64,000 nt of DNA from Aquatica leii (lineage: Eukaryota; Arthropoda; Insecta; Coleoptera; Lampyridae), in the NCBI GenBank assembly GCA_035610365.1, contig CM069433.1:127428545-127492544 (forward strand). The letters run 5' to 3'. Positions 22,557-35,300 of the stretch are shown here, piece after piece. The notes under the pieces were generated by a model, which was not told where the DNA came from, ran no database searches, and saw only the letters and a program-made list of their open reading frames with translations. The position numbers and the translations under genes were made by a program. The number at the start of each line of letters is the position of its first letter. Position 1 is the stretch's first letter.

Positions 22557-22869
22557 ATTAAAATATAAAAATTAAAAATATAAAGGGGAAGGTTTAGTGA
22601 ATCTATATAAAAATAAAAATAAATAATATAATATAATTAACCCCTTTTTGAGCAATTATAGAATAAATGGAAAAAATAAACTTTTCTAATTTAATGACTG
22701 TGTTAGCGGAACATCGCTGCTTATTTTTTGTTAGTATTCGTGTTTTATACATTCAACTATTTTATAAGTTGTTAGCGTACACTGAAATATTAAGTTTTTA
22801 GATTTTTTTTTATAATTAATTAATTGTTAGCTCTATTTCACCTGTTTTATAATTACGTTGTAATTATGT

Positions 22870-22935
22870 AGTGTTTTTCTGTATCAAACGCTGTGGCCTG
22901 AATAAGTGACCACGAAACGTCTCCTATAAAAACAC
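22870..22935 (+). ncRNA. Degenerate hammerhead-like motif
   Basis: CTGAATA (one departure from CUGANGA), a GTG/CAC stem II, GAAA, ACGT as a loopless stem III and C as cleavage base (GUC triplet). The surrounding GTGTTTTT ... AAAAACAC words could form a long outer stem I. Looks like a decayed Penelope-type ribozyme of a different subfamily from the neighbouring inverted repeat. Confidence 0.35.
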
Positions 22936-23307
22936 AATAAGTAGTACATATTTCTATTGCCCCCTCCTACACTTGAAGGATTTACCCTTTTTTTTTAATT
23001 GTATCATTAAGAGGTTTAGTATTTTCATCGTTCATGATTGAATTTAGTATTAAATTGTGTCAAATAAAATACCCTTGTCTAAATACAACTCTAATAAAAT
23101 CTTTCAAAATAAAAACTTTTCTTTGTTTGATAACCAAAAATAAATTTTACTATTTCTAGAGCAATGTTTCTTTCTTATAATAATTAAGTTTATCTCAGTG
23201 TATACTTTTTATCTTTTTATACCAACTGCGATAAGATTACCAAAAATAATTACAATTGCAACAAAAGTAGAAATGATTTCATTAGAACTTACAAACGATC
23301 AATAACC

Positions 23308-26300
23308 ATGCAATTTTCTAAAAACGTTTGTTTAGTTGTAATAATATCAAAGTTAAATGTACGTGCTTTATTTATTGTGACATTTTTTATTTCAATTACA
23401 TTGTCTATTTTTTTATACGTACGTTCAAATCAACAAAGTAAACAAGATACTGTTAAACTTCTAAGAAAATTGCAAAACGAATTATCTGAACTTAAACAAC
23501 GTCATATTTTTCTTCAAAAATCAATAGATGTAAATACACAAAAATTGGTCAAGAATATAAGGAACCATAAAGTACCTACATTTGAACATGAATTGTTACG
23601 AAGAAGAGTTATGCGTGATATACAACAGATTTGGTATTTTATTGGTGCAAATATGAATGACCTAAAAAGTAGACCTAACATGCAAGCTAGCGCAATATCT
23701 ATCATAAAGGAAATTCTTTCGTTGGGTTTTGAATATAAACGGTTAGAACATCTTACAGTTTAAGAAATTTACTAACAAGTTAGTTTTAGGACATTAGCTA
23801 ACAACATAGAAAAACTAACTACAGTAGACGGATTTAATTATTGGAGAAATAATGAAATTGTTGATTTATCAAACATAGTTCAAACAAGACTGCATTATTT
23901 GCAGAATCCGTTAAATTGTGAAAATGTCAGAAAATTAGTATGCTCAATCAGTTACGTAAGTAGTTTAATTGTCAACTAATTAAGTTTAATTATTGAATAT
24001 TGAGTATCGTTTGTAAACTTTGTTAAATTGACTTATGTCAATTATTCTTATTTTCAGCAAAAATAATATTTCGTTATTTGAAATTACGTGGATATACTTT
24101 TAAAACGGAATAATTTACATATTTAAAAAAATAGTTATTTGTTTATGAGATATAAAAATATCATCCTTAAATTCGAAGAAAACAGTTTAGCAGCGGTAGT
24201 GAATACAATTTAATTTATTTATACAGAAGTGCTTTTAAAAATTACAAATTAAACAGTTTTCTTAGGAAATGTGGTAAGCATAAATTTATCGTTTAAATCT
24301 AAACGTAATCTAATCTTTTTATTGTTTAATTTCTATTATTAAAAACAAAAAATACACCTTTTCTAACAAAAAAAAATCTTCATTAACTAATAAACATAAG
24401 GCCTTGGGCCTCATCTGCGTTTAGCGTCACGATAATTCGTGGTATTCGTTATCGTTCGAGCAAGGATAGTTATGCATTTGCATATTGCATGGATAAATGC
24501 ATATTTTCGTCACTTTTAAGGAAATGTGCATATTTAACAAATATGTCGTATTACATTTAATTTTTCTTGCATTTTTATAGATTGTAAATTGCTATATGTA
24601 AAAATTTATTTTCTTGAAATACAATTGTTACGTTATTGACAAATTATTTCCCATGTACTACGTTTAGAAGTTGTTAAAAAAGAAGTTGTAATATTTACTG
24701 CTTTTACTCACAATACCTTGCAATTGTAAACCGATCAGAAGATTAGGCGTACACAATAAATTTATAAAGTCCATAAACAAGATATTTTATTGCATTTTTA
24801 ATAAGATGATTAGAGTGTACTAAAATTTCTAAGAATTAACTGATAAATCTTTTATTGTATCCACGTTGCAATTATAAAGGGATTATGCTAGCCTATTACT
24901 CAACCTTTTATTTTTAGTTGTATTGCGTTTTAAAGAAGTCAGTTTATTTTAAACAAATTAAATCTCTTAATTTAAGACCAGCGCTGTTAGTAAGAGGTGA
25001 TCGACAAGTTAAAACAATGGCGACTTTACCACCGACGGCTGTGTTAAGTATATAAGTTGAAGAATGAGTAGCTAAAAGCGTTTTGGTACCAGCAATATAT
25101 CCAATCGCTGGAACAAATAAGAACCAAAATAGGCAAAAATTATATTTTTGTAGCCCTGGACGAAACAACAGACGTATGTAGAAGGTATGTTGCAAATTTT
25201 GTGGTTGGGGAGTTAGCAGAAGAAAAGGACCAACATAATTCATTTTTACTTAACTTAGACGTGTTACTTAAAGTTAATCATTCCACAATTGTAGTTTTTT
25301 AGTGATACGCTTAGTTTGCTATGGCCTTTGGGTATAAAATACAATAAAGTTTTACTGATATGTACAGATGCGGTTCAGTACACGGTCAAAGCTATGGATG
25401 CACAAAAAACTTTATATTCAAAAATGATTCATGTAACTTGTTTAGCTTATGCTATGCACAGGGTTTCAGAAACCATCCGTTCTGAGAATATAGACGTAAA
25501 TGAATTAATATATGTAGTAAAGAAGTAATTTGTAAAGGCTTCATAAAAGAATACCAACATTTAAAGAATCTTCTCCTAATATACCATTGCCACCTAACTC
25601 ATTGGGGAATTTGGTTAACGGCAGCAGAATACTATGCAGATCGTTTTGAAATTCTGAAAACTGTTATCGATAGTTTAGATGCTTCTGAAACTATTGAAAC
25701 TGTTCAAGAAATGTTTAAGAAGAAAAGAATTCGAGAACAGTTGATTTTTATATAAACTCACTTTATGTGTATTCCACCTGCAATAGAAAAATTAGAAAAA
25801 CATCAAGTGTTGTTGAATAAAAATTTAAAAGTTGTGCAACGTGTAGTAGAAAAAATTAACGCAGTTTCCAATGCTTCCGTTTTACAAAAGAATGCGGATT
25901 GAAAGAACTTGAGGATATATGTCGTGTTTAAGTGGTGACAATAAAAAATCAATAATTATTGTGCGACAGATAAATATGAAATTAGTGAAATTGTAAGATT
26001 TAAATTTGCTCTAATGTCATCTTGTGGTGTTTAGACAAATTTCTCTGAATATAAGGATATTTCGATAAGAGGCAAGGATTTTTATTTGAAAACTTAACAC
26101 AAATATTAATCATAAAATGTTTAAATTAAATTATAATTTTTTTTTGTTTTAACTGTATTTTTATGTGTAAATACATGTTTAGTTTTAGTGTTGTGATTTT
26201 TCTTGTCATTTTATCTAACCTTAGGCAAATAATCAATTAACCCAAAATTTGAAAATCACAAAAAAACATTTAGTTGCTGATTTGTGGTGAAGAATAAATT

Positions 26301-29300
26301 TAAGTTTCGAGTGCAACATTAAAAGGTTAAAGAATTTAAATCCAATTGATTTGCCTTCGATGTAATGAAGAGCTTTTTAGAAAGAATATAAGTGCTAACA
26401 CTGTCAACACAGAGGTAAACAACATATTTTTTTGCAATAGAACATTTTATAGATATGGTGTTTGTTAAACAGGATCCCAAACTATACGCGCTTATTTTGT
26501 GTCCAAAAATAAAGTTTTTTTGTTATGTAAACCTGGATCTTAGAGAAACGGTTGTCGAGCTACAAATTAAAATAAATTGCTGAATAAATTTTTATCCCCA
26601 CAAGAATCACAAATAAACGGGGGCAGCGTTTAAGCCCCACAAACACAAGAATCTCAAGCCACACCTTCACAATTAATCAGCAAAACAAAAAAAAAGGAAA
26701 CAAACGACGAGAATTTGATCATCAAAAAAATAGATCGATGAAGCTTTTGAAAAAGAGAATTACAAAAAAACTAACGAATGTGAAATGTATGGAGAATTCT
26801 TATCGCAAAAACTCATGAAATTACAAGAGGATGATAGATTGATACTGATACTGAATAATATTGACAACTTGGCATCTAAAGCAATTGACAAAAAATCTAG
26901 AAATAAGTTAGTTTCACTTGCCAGCCCAAACCCATTTTTTAACCCAGTCAAACAACCCATTATCCGCATTGAGTCAAACGTCATATCGCACAAGTTCGAG
27001 AAAAGTGACACAATTCAGTAAATGTTTTTTTAAATCTATGTAAAACAAAAATAAAGGATCAATTATTCCTTTTAGAAAAGTGTCACAAATACGTTTGTAA
27101 GGTTAAAGTAATCCATTCTTAAAGTGGAGTATTAGATATACAATTAAATTATTTATCTCAAAGTCTTTTCTACAAAAATATTTTAGTTTATTTTTATTTT
27201 ATTATTTATTTTTAGTTTTATTTCAAGCTTATGAATCCTTCTATACCGCTACTTTATGGTCTTCCAAAAATTCGTAAGCCTTCAATCCCAATACATCCTG
27301 TTGTGTCCTTTTGTAATTCTCCTGTAGCTAAACTTGCTCCTTGGCTTAATAACGTAATTAGAACTTATTCTAACTGTACTAATCAATTTGCTATTCTTAA
27401 TTCTTCTGATCTTACTTCTAAGATTAAAAATATTTCCTTTCCTTCTTCATCTTATCTTGTTTCTTTTGATGTTGTCTAACTTTTTCTTTCTATCCCTCCT
27501 GAAGAATGTGTATCTTCCATTCGTAATCTACTATTTTCTAACGGTTCTTTAAACACTTACCAAATCTTCGATGTTTGTTCTCTTCTTGACTTAGTTTTCA
27601 AGCAAATTTTTTTCAAATTTAATAACAATTATTATTCTCAATTATCAGGTTTAGCTATGGGTTCAAACATTTCTCCCCTTGCTTCTGAAATACTTATGAA
27701 TATTATTAAAAATAATTTTTTTTCTAATTGTTCTTTTTTTAACATAATTACTTTTTGGTTCAGATATGTAGACGACTGCATTGTTCTTTTTAATGGTTCC
27801 TTAGACGATCTAAGTAAATGTAACGATTTCATTAATTCACTTCATCCCAAAATAAAATTTACTTACGAAATTGAAAACAATGGTTCTCTTCCTTTTTAGA
27901 TCTACTTATTTAACGTGATAATAAAAAATTAAAATTTGAAATATATCGTAAACCTACTTATACGGATTGCTTAATTCATTTTCACTCTAATAATCCGTAT
28001 AATCATAAAATTGCTTTTTTTCGTTCTTTATTTAATCGTCTTTATTCTATTCCTCTTTCTATAACCAGTTTTAATAAAGAATTGAACATTATTAAACAAC
28101 TTGCATATAATAATGGTTATCCTATTCAAATTTTAAACACAGTTATTTATAGGACTCGTTTTCGCCATTTACTTAAAAATTTGGTATATAATAAATCTAA
28201 TAGTAATGATATTTACCGTTCTATTCCTTACTTTAGTCCTTCTTGTCTTTTCCTTAAAAATTTGTTTAAACAATTTAACGTTTCTATTTCTTTTTCTACG
28301 AATAATAATTTAAAATTTTATATTACAATAATAAAGATCATATTTCTTCTTTAGATAAATCTGGTGTTTACAAAATTTCGTGTTCTTCTTGTAATTCTTG
28401 TAATATCGGCCAAACTGGAAGAAAGTTCAAAATTAGATTAAAAGAACATATTTACTTTATTAATAGAAATTTAAATACTGATATCTCTAATACCTGTTCT
28501 GCCTTTGCTAATCACATTTTGTCTACTAGTCATTCTTTTTCTCTTGATCTTAACATTAAAATTCTTCATTTTTGTAGTAAAGGCCTTTATCTCAGTAATC
28601 TTAATGTTTCTTAATGAACTTCTCGATATAAGCACATCTCCTCTTCTTAATCCGAAATTCTAACTTTATTTTTCTATTTTTTTAATTTTAATTTATTTTT
28701 TATCATTTCTGGCTGTGTGTTTATTGATAGTTTCAATTTTTTATTTTTGACATTTGTCAATTTAATAATATTAATAGGTATACTCTTTTATAATTTAATA
28801 TGTTAGCTATATTTTTAATATTTTGTACTGTTTGTATAGTTACTGACGATGACATTTTATAATGTCGAAACATGTTTAAAATAAAATAAATTAAAACTAA
28901 AATATTTTTGTGGAAAAGACTTTGAGATAAATAATTTAATTGTACAAATACATTTTTATTAATTACCAACAAATGGCGCAAGTGTCACTGTTCTATTAGA
29001 GCACAATGGGTTGGAATGAATCTGAATTAATGACACGTTACTTACTTATCGTGACTATGTAGGAAGCTTCTCCTATCGCGAAAAAGGTTACATCTCTAAG
29101 TAAAAGGTAACAACAACGCGCTTAGCTGATCGGATAAAGTAACACATTGTGAATTGTGACTTTCTTTGTGTTTTATAAAGGGTTAAAGTGTGTGCAAAAG
29201 AAATGCAAACTCCATGAATAGATTGTAAAATTGTTTAATATTGTATTTTTTGATAATTAACACAAAAATTTTTCGCTTCTCAGAGCCTTTTTTATACGTA

Positions 29301-32300
29301 TACTTAAAAAGATCTTGTCAAAAAAAGTGATTATATTGTTTACAATAATTTTTTTAGTTAAGCAATAACTAATTTTAATATTAAAATTTTTTACAATTTC
29401 GTTAATAGATTATGATTCAAAAAATTGTTTTTCTTAAAAAGTTTTTTTCTGGAACTACACGAATTTGCCAATACTCTTTGACCTCATCTACTTCGTATTT
29501 GGATAGAACAGCATCAAAGAAAATTACAATACAGCATCGATCTCTAATGGTTCCAGAAGGGCAGCTTCTGGAACTACTTCATTTTATTCACATTCACATT
29601 AATTTAATTTTTTTAATTTAATTTTCATTGCATTAAATATTTTATATATACAAGCAATTCTTTATTCAATCTTATAAATTGCAATTTCGTTCGTGGACAC
29701 ATTGTAGAATAAGTCTATTGAGCTTGAGCTCTTCTATTAACAAAATATTGCGCAAATTATTTTATTTCAAGAGGTGTACCAGCTGAACGCCCTGCTACCA
29801 TACGCATTGATCTCAATGTTGTGTTAACTTCATTCTCAACTACAATACGCGCTCTGAATAGGTTTATGTTGAACGGCTGAACAGTCATCTCTATACATTT
29901 TTTTGAAAACGGCTGTATTACATTACGTTGTAATGGAAATCCATTATCAGCTACAAATACCTATGGTACATTAATGTTTCGATCAGGAAGTGAAGATGGT
30001 GTTGGCAAGTTTAATTTGTTGTGCTTTAATTTTTTAAATAACGGAGAATTTTTGAAATTTCCGCCATTACTGATTCTCTCTTGACAGCCAATATCACAAA
30101 ACAAAAAACAAAAGTGCCTATCTACCAAAGCTATTAGAACAATACTAAATGTATGTTTATAATTAAAATATTCAGTGCCACTGTGTTCTGGTGATATACG
30201 GATTTTCGACTTCCAACCACTCTTTTTGGTTTTCAGGGAGCTTAACGACATCCTTTGCTTGGTAGTACAAGGTTCAATTTTATTCAGCAAATATTCAAGT
30301 CACTCGAAAATATTCTAAAAAAATTAAAAAACTGACTAGACGTTTCAGATACTGGGGTAAATATAATTGTAAGTATTGTGTTTTTCTTTACTTTGTTTGA
30401 TACTTATGTAGTTTTATCATCCACCTTTCCTTGCTGGGTTTTGGTTCAGTGTTCAGTAGCTGTATGCAATTATTAACACATTGATAGTGCAACAATCCAA
30501 CTAGATTTTAGTCTTCTATATTTATATTTCTACACAATGAAGTAAATGTTAAAAAGCATTTCTCACCATTTAACTTGAATGCACTAAAATGTAATGTGAC
30601 CGTGACCGCTAAACTAGCACGCTATATTTGGTCCTATAAATAGGAAAATTTGCGCCATGCAGGTGCGGCTCTAGCATAACGATAAACAAGCTTGTTGCAC
30701 AGTTAATCGAAAAATAAACAATCTTTAATGCATTAAACCAAAAAATACTTGAAATAGTCTACTAACAATATTTTTAACAAATATTAAAAGTATTTTATAT
30801 CAAATAAATTTGTATTTTTTTAAAATGTGTAATTTATATTTTTTCACAGGTAAATTTGTTAGACTCAGAAATGTGTATTTTTTAACTAAAATATTTTAAT
30901 GAATACAATAACTGTTTACTACTCTTTTTTTAGAATTCCTAAACTTTATTTTTTTTTAATTACCAAGTTATTCGCATATAGTTAAATTAAATTAAAAATG
31001 TGAGTAAATAAATGTATTAAGTGATAATTAGGTTTTGCATATTACTTGATAAGATAAGCATATTTTTTATTTATACAATGTTATATAAAACTGTTTATAT
31101 AGTAGTAAATAATTATACTGTGTTTTTAAGTGACTAATCTTATACAAATACAAGAACAACATGTTGAAACAAACATCTCGAACCTTGAGATTATTTAAGA
31201 TTATTCAAAGCGATTATCGAAAGAAATAGAATGGTCCAATTCCAGATAAAGTAAGAATATAAAAGGTAATCGAAGGAAGTTGCAGTCAGTCTTAAGAAGA
31301 ATTAAGTTGGTGTTCGTTTAGCTAAACTTGGTTTGGGAATGCCAGACATATATGTGATGTAAAGTACAAACTTAAAAGTACCATTAGTAGACTTCTTCTG
31401 ATTTATCCTAAAAGTAGTTCACTCTTTAAATCCCTGAACAGTGAAATAAGATCTTGCATACAGTTTTTTAATGACACTATTTTTTCCCGATTTGATATAA
31501 CCCATCGTCATTTTTTTATGATTACACAGAATATTTCGAACTTCGTCGCGTCCTCTGTGTATTTCAGGCATGCCAATTTTTTGTAGTGCTGGAAATAACG
31601 GCGGGAACAATTATAACAATTTCACGGTTTCTAGTGCTCCGAAAGTTTGAGAACATAACGGACATAGTAATTTAGTTCCATAGCCTCTATCGTTAAACTC
31701 ATCAGCAATAGCACAAATTGGGTTTCACATTCTTTATAAGTGCGTGCACCAATAGTTCCTTGCAAACATATAATACATTTCATATTGTAGATTTTATTTT
31801 TACTTCGCATCAGCTTCTTAAGGGGTTACCTTGATTTTAGAGCCGTATTTTCTACATCATGATTTGCCCTTTCCACACTTCCCTGACTTTACGAATGTCT
31901 AAGTTTACCATGCACAATGGTTCAAGTCGGACAATAATTTTTTTAATTTTCAATAACTTAATTGCCAAACTCTTTGCCATTTTTTAATTGTAAAATTGCA
32001 TTTTCAAAGTTCTATACATAAGTCCAAAATTTAATGGTCTCCGTTGGAATACTATTATTTGGAAAATATTCTGTCAAATCAATCATTAATATTTGGCTTA
32101 AAGATATTTTTAGAGAAAAATATTTCAGTTTTTCATGCACTGTGATGTTATCTGGAATTACAAATCAAAAGTGTTTGATGGCAGAGCCATCTCATAGTAT
32201 AATTTTACTATGTGTCTAAAGTTAACTGTAAATAGCTATAAACGACGGTAAATACGTTGAATTAGTTTAACACCCGCGAAATTCAAAATCTGCTTTGAAT

Positions 32301-35300
32301 AATTCGTCGGGATAAAACCACAACGTAAAAGGACATTGGGGTAAGCAATGTCAATGCAATTGTGTAAACGCCACCAGAGTGAACTACTGGACAGCCGTTT
32401 CGCTCTTTTGGAGCTCATCAGCAGTAGGAGATACACTCTAATGTAGTTCCCACAATTGCATTGATGCCCCTTATAGCTTTTATTTAAGTTTGACGAAGTT
32501 ACAAAGTTATCTGGAATTCTTTTTACAAGTTCTTTAGACAAGCATTTTAGAAAATTATAGCGTCTAGTTTTAAGCGTTAAAAGTGTATTAGCTAATATCT
32601 TTTTTGCATCTTTATAATCATTCCATTTACTCAGAAAATAAAATCCAAAATCACCATTATGTATTTCGAAATAAGCCAAATTTCTTTTCATTTAAATATT
32701 TTTTTAAAATAGCTTGCAATTCTTGAACATATTTGGATAATAAGAGATTTTAAATTATTATATATAGTTTCAGTATTACCACTTTCACTTTAAAATAATA
32801 AATTTGTATGATGTAACTTTTTAAGTATAGACTTTAAAAAAATTAAATACAAGTAATTTGTATCATCTATGTACATACCAGCCAATATTCTTGTTGTATG
32901 ACATTTTTCTTGTACACTTGCAATTTCAAAATTTGTTTTCAGCTCAATCCACTGATTTAAAATTTTCTCAATGCATTGGTATCTAGATTTTTTCCGTCAT
33001 TTATTAGGTTATATAAAACTTGATAATTTTGTTTTCTTAATGAACCATGTGAAAACTAACTGTAAGTTTCTCCTAATCAAAAATCTAACTGGTTTACGCG
33101 GGTGTAAAATCTGTTTTCAACGTTTACCGCCGTTATAGCTATTTACAGTAATTTTTTTACAGCCACTTATGCTATGAAACGGCTCTGCCATCAAACGTTG
33201 CTGAAAAAAAAAGATGTTTGTGGGAAAACGAGACACATGTTGGTAAATTTTTTTTTTAAGTACAAAGAACAGAAAGTAAAGCGATTAACGTGTAATATCA
33301 TTTACCTAAAAGGTATTATAACAGATCTAAAAAAAAACATCTTAATATCACACAATACTTCTGATTTATTGTATGCAGAATTTTTAGATGTTTCCAAAAG
33401 TATATTTAGTAGAATCGCTATGAATAAAGGAAGCAAAATAGTTCGTAAGAAATATTCTACCAATATTAGAACTTTTGTTTTAACTGTATTTATTCGACAA
33501 AAGCCAAAAATTATTTACGAAATAGTTTTCAAAAATATTTACCACATCCTGCCACAATGCGGAGTTGGTACAATCAGATTGTTGGTAAACCAGGTTTTAC
33601 CTCGGAAAGTTTTAGTGCGTTAAACAGAATTGTAAGAAAGTATCAATTGGAAAATTTGTCAAATGACCCAATTGTATGTCTGATGGTTGATGAAATGCAT
33701 ATAAAGATTAGTAAGCAATGGGGTGGCACATCTCATTCTGGTCATATAAATATGGGAACCAAGCTAAATGATTCATACGATTTACCTTTAGCAAGTAAAA
33801 CCCTTGTGTTTATAGTAGTTGGAAGCTACCTATTGACTATTTTTTTTATTAAAGGCAATTGATTATTTAGTAATAACTGGTTGTTTTGTAGCTACTGCTA
33901 AATGTTGTTTGTTACGTATGACCGCTAAAGAACGAGCAGGTTTAGTCAAACTTGCTTTAAGCAAATTACATGATTTAAGCATCTGTGTTTCTTTAACATG
34001 TGACGGACTTTCGTGTCACATTTCTATGTTAAATCATTTAGGTTGTATTTGGATTTTACCAATTATATTCCTTAATTACACGTCTTGTAGGTGCTGACTT
34101 GAATAATAATCACCCAAGTAACACATGAAAAAGTACATATAATCTTGAACATCTGCCATATGCTCAAATTAATTAGAAATTTATTCGAAAATTATAAAAT
34201 ACTTTATAGTGGATGTGATGAAACTATTTGTTGGAGTTTTATAGAAACTCTGCATAAAGTGCAAGAGAAAATAGGGTTACGAGTAGGCACAAAATTGACA
34301 TCTAAACATTTACTATTCAAAAAACAAATCATGCAAGTGAATATAGCAGCTCAAACTGTAAGTAGGAGTGTTGCTGATGCAATACAATTTTGCTGTGATG
34401 ATTGAGGACTGCCAAAATTTCAAGAAATATCTGCAACAGTCAAATTCGTCAGAATTATTATTTGATGTAGGCAACAGTAGATTTCCATTTAGACAACAAA
34501 GGTTTAATTAAGAAAGAAAAATGCATATATTTTTAAACTTGTAAATAAATATTTAAAATATTTGCAATAATTGAAAGAATCCAAGGAAAAATCTATATAT
34601 TTCACAACACGAAAAACTGGTGTCTTGGAGATGTACATAACAACCATTTCTTCATTAAGTCTATATGAAACGTTTGTAACCCCAGATGAATCATCTGTGC
34701 TAATCAGTGTAGTGCATAGATAATTAAATTTTTATGTAGATGAGATAATAGATAATTTCCAATTTTTTATCTAGATAATGATTTAGATAAAAGTTGAAGA
34801 ATTTATCTAGATAATAGATAAGATAATTTATAATTTACGTAGATAATACGATAGATGATTCTTTCAAATAAGTACAAACAGGTAATAATAAATTGTTACC
34901 ATTTAATTATCATCATCATCAATACCAATCCATTCTTTATTAAATTAACTAATTAAAAAACTGAAAGACAAATTGAAAAAAAAATTATCGAAAAAAAAAC
35001 ATGACAGAAATTTTATTGATTTAATGATCTACTATTGTAAAATATAAAACAAATTTCTTAATACAATATGGTCCTTTCAAAATTTTCATTGCTAAGCAAA
35101 ACTTACACTATTAGGAATCAGGACTATAAAGTCTTTCAATTAGCGCCGAAATTGATATGTTTAATCAATAACTTTTTCACAAATGGAGAAGTGTCTAGTA
35201 AACTTAATTAGTTTTCCTTTGTAACAGTTAGGAAAAACTGGCGTTGATATCGACGTCAGTTTGAATCTAAAAGATTAAAAAATTATCGCTCATAGCCGTT

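Larger units (their letters stand above)
22074..22640. repeat. Head-to-head inverted repeat of a Penelope-type terminal region
   Basis: Left arm 22074-22330 and right arm 22382-22640 are near-perfect reverse complements over about 257 bp, with a 51-bp spacer. Each arm contains CCTGAAGATGACTCTGTCGA then AACATGT, the hammerhead-like motif found in Penelope-like elements, pointing outward. The arms are otherwise AT-rich without coding capacity. This looks like two Penelope terminal copies joined in opposite orientation, or a solo foldback derivative. Confidence 0.8.
27139..28944 (+). mobile_element. Penelope-like retroelement with inverted flanking repeats
   Basis: Bases 27139-27191 and 28894-28944 are inverted copies of each other with about one mismatch (TACAATTAAATTATTTATCT ... 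reversed at the right end). Between them lie a Penelope-type RT and a GIY-YIG endonuclease remnant, and a hammerhead-like motif sits just inside the right repeat. Inverted terminal copies and a ribozyme are typical of Penelope-like elements. Confidence 0.8.

Noticed and set aside
24944-25243. Minus-strand frame of 99 codons
   Set aside because: Antisense shadow of the hAT blocks read on the plus strand.
29412-29621. 69-codon plus-strand frame
   Set aside because: No family features and no splice context; probably chance.
34901-34930. ATCATC run as a microsatellite of interest
   Set aside because: Only a few units; part of ordinary low-complexity sequence in the hAT element.
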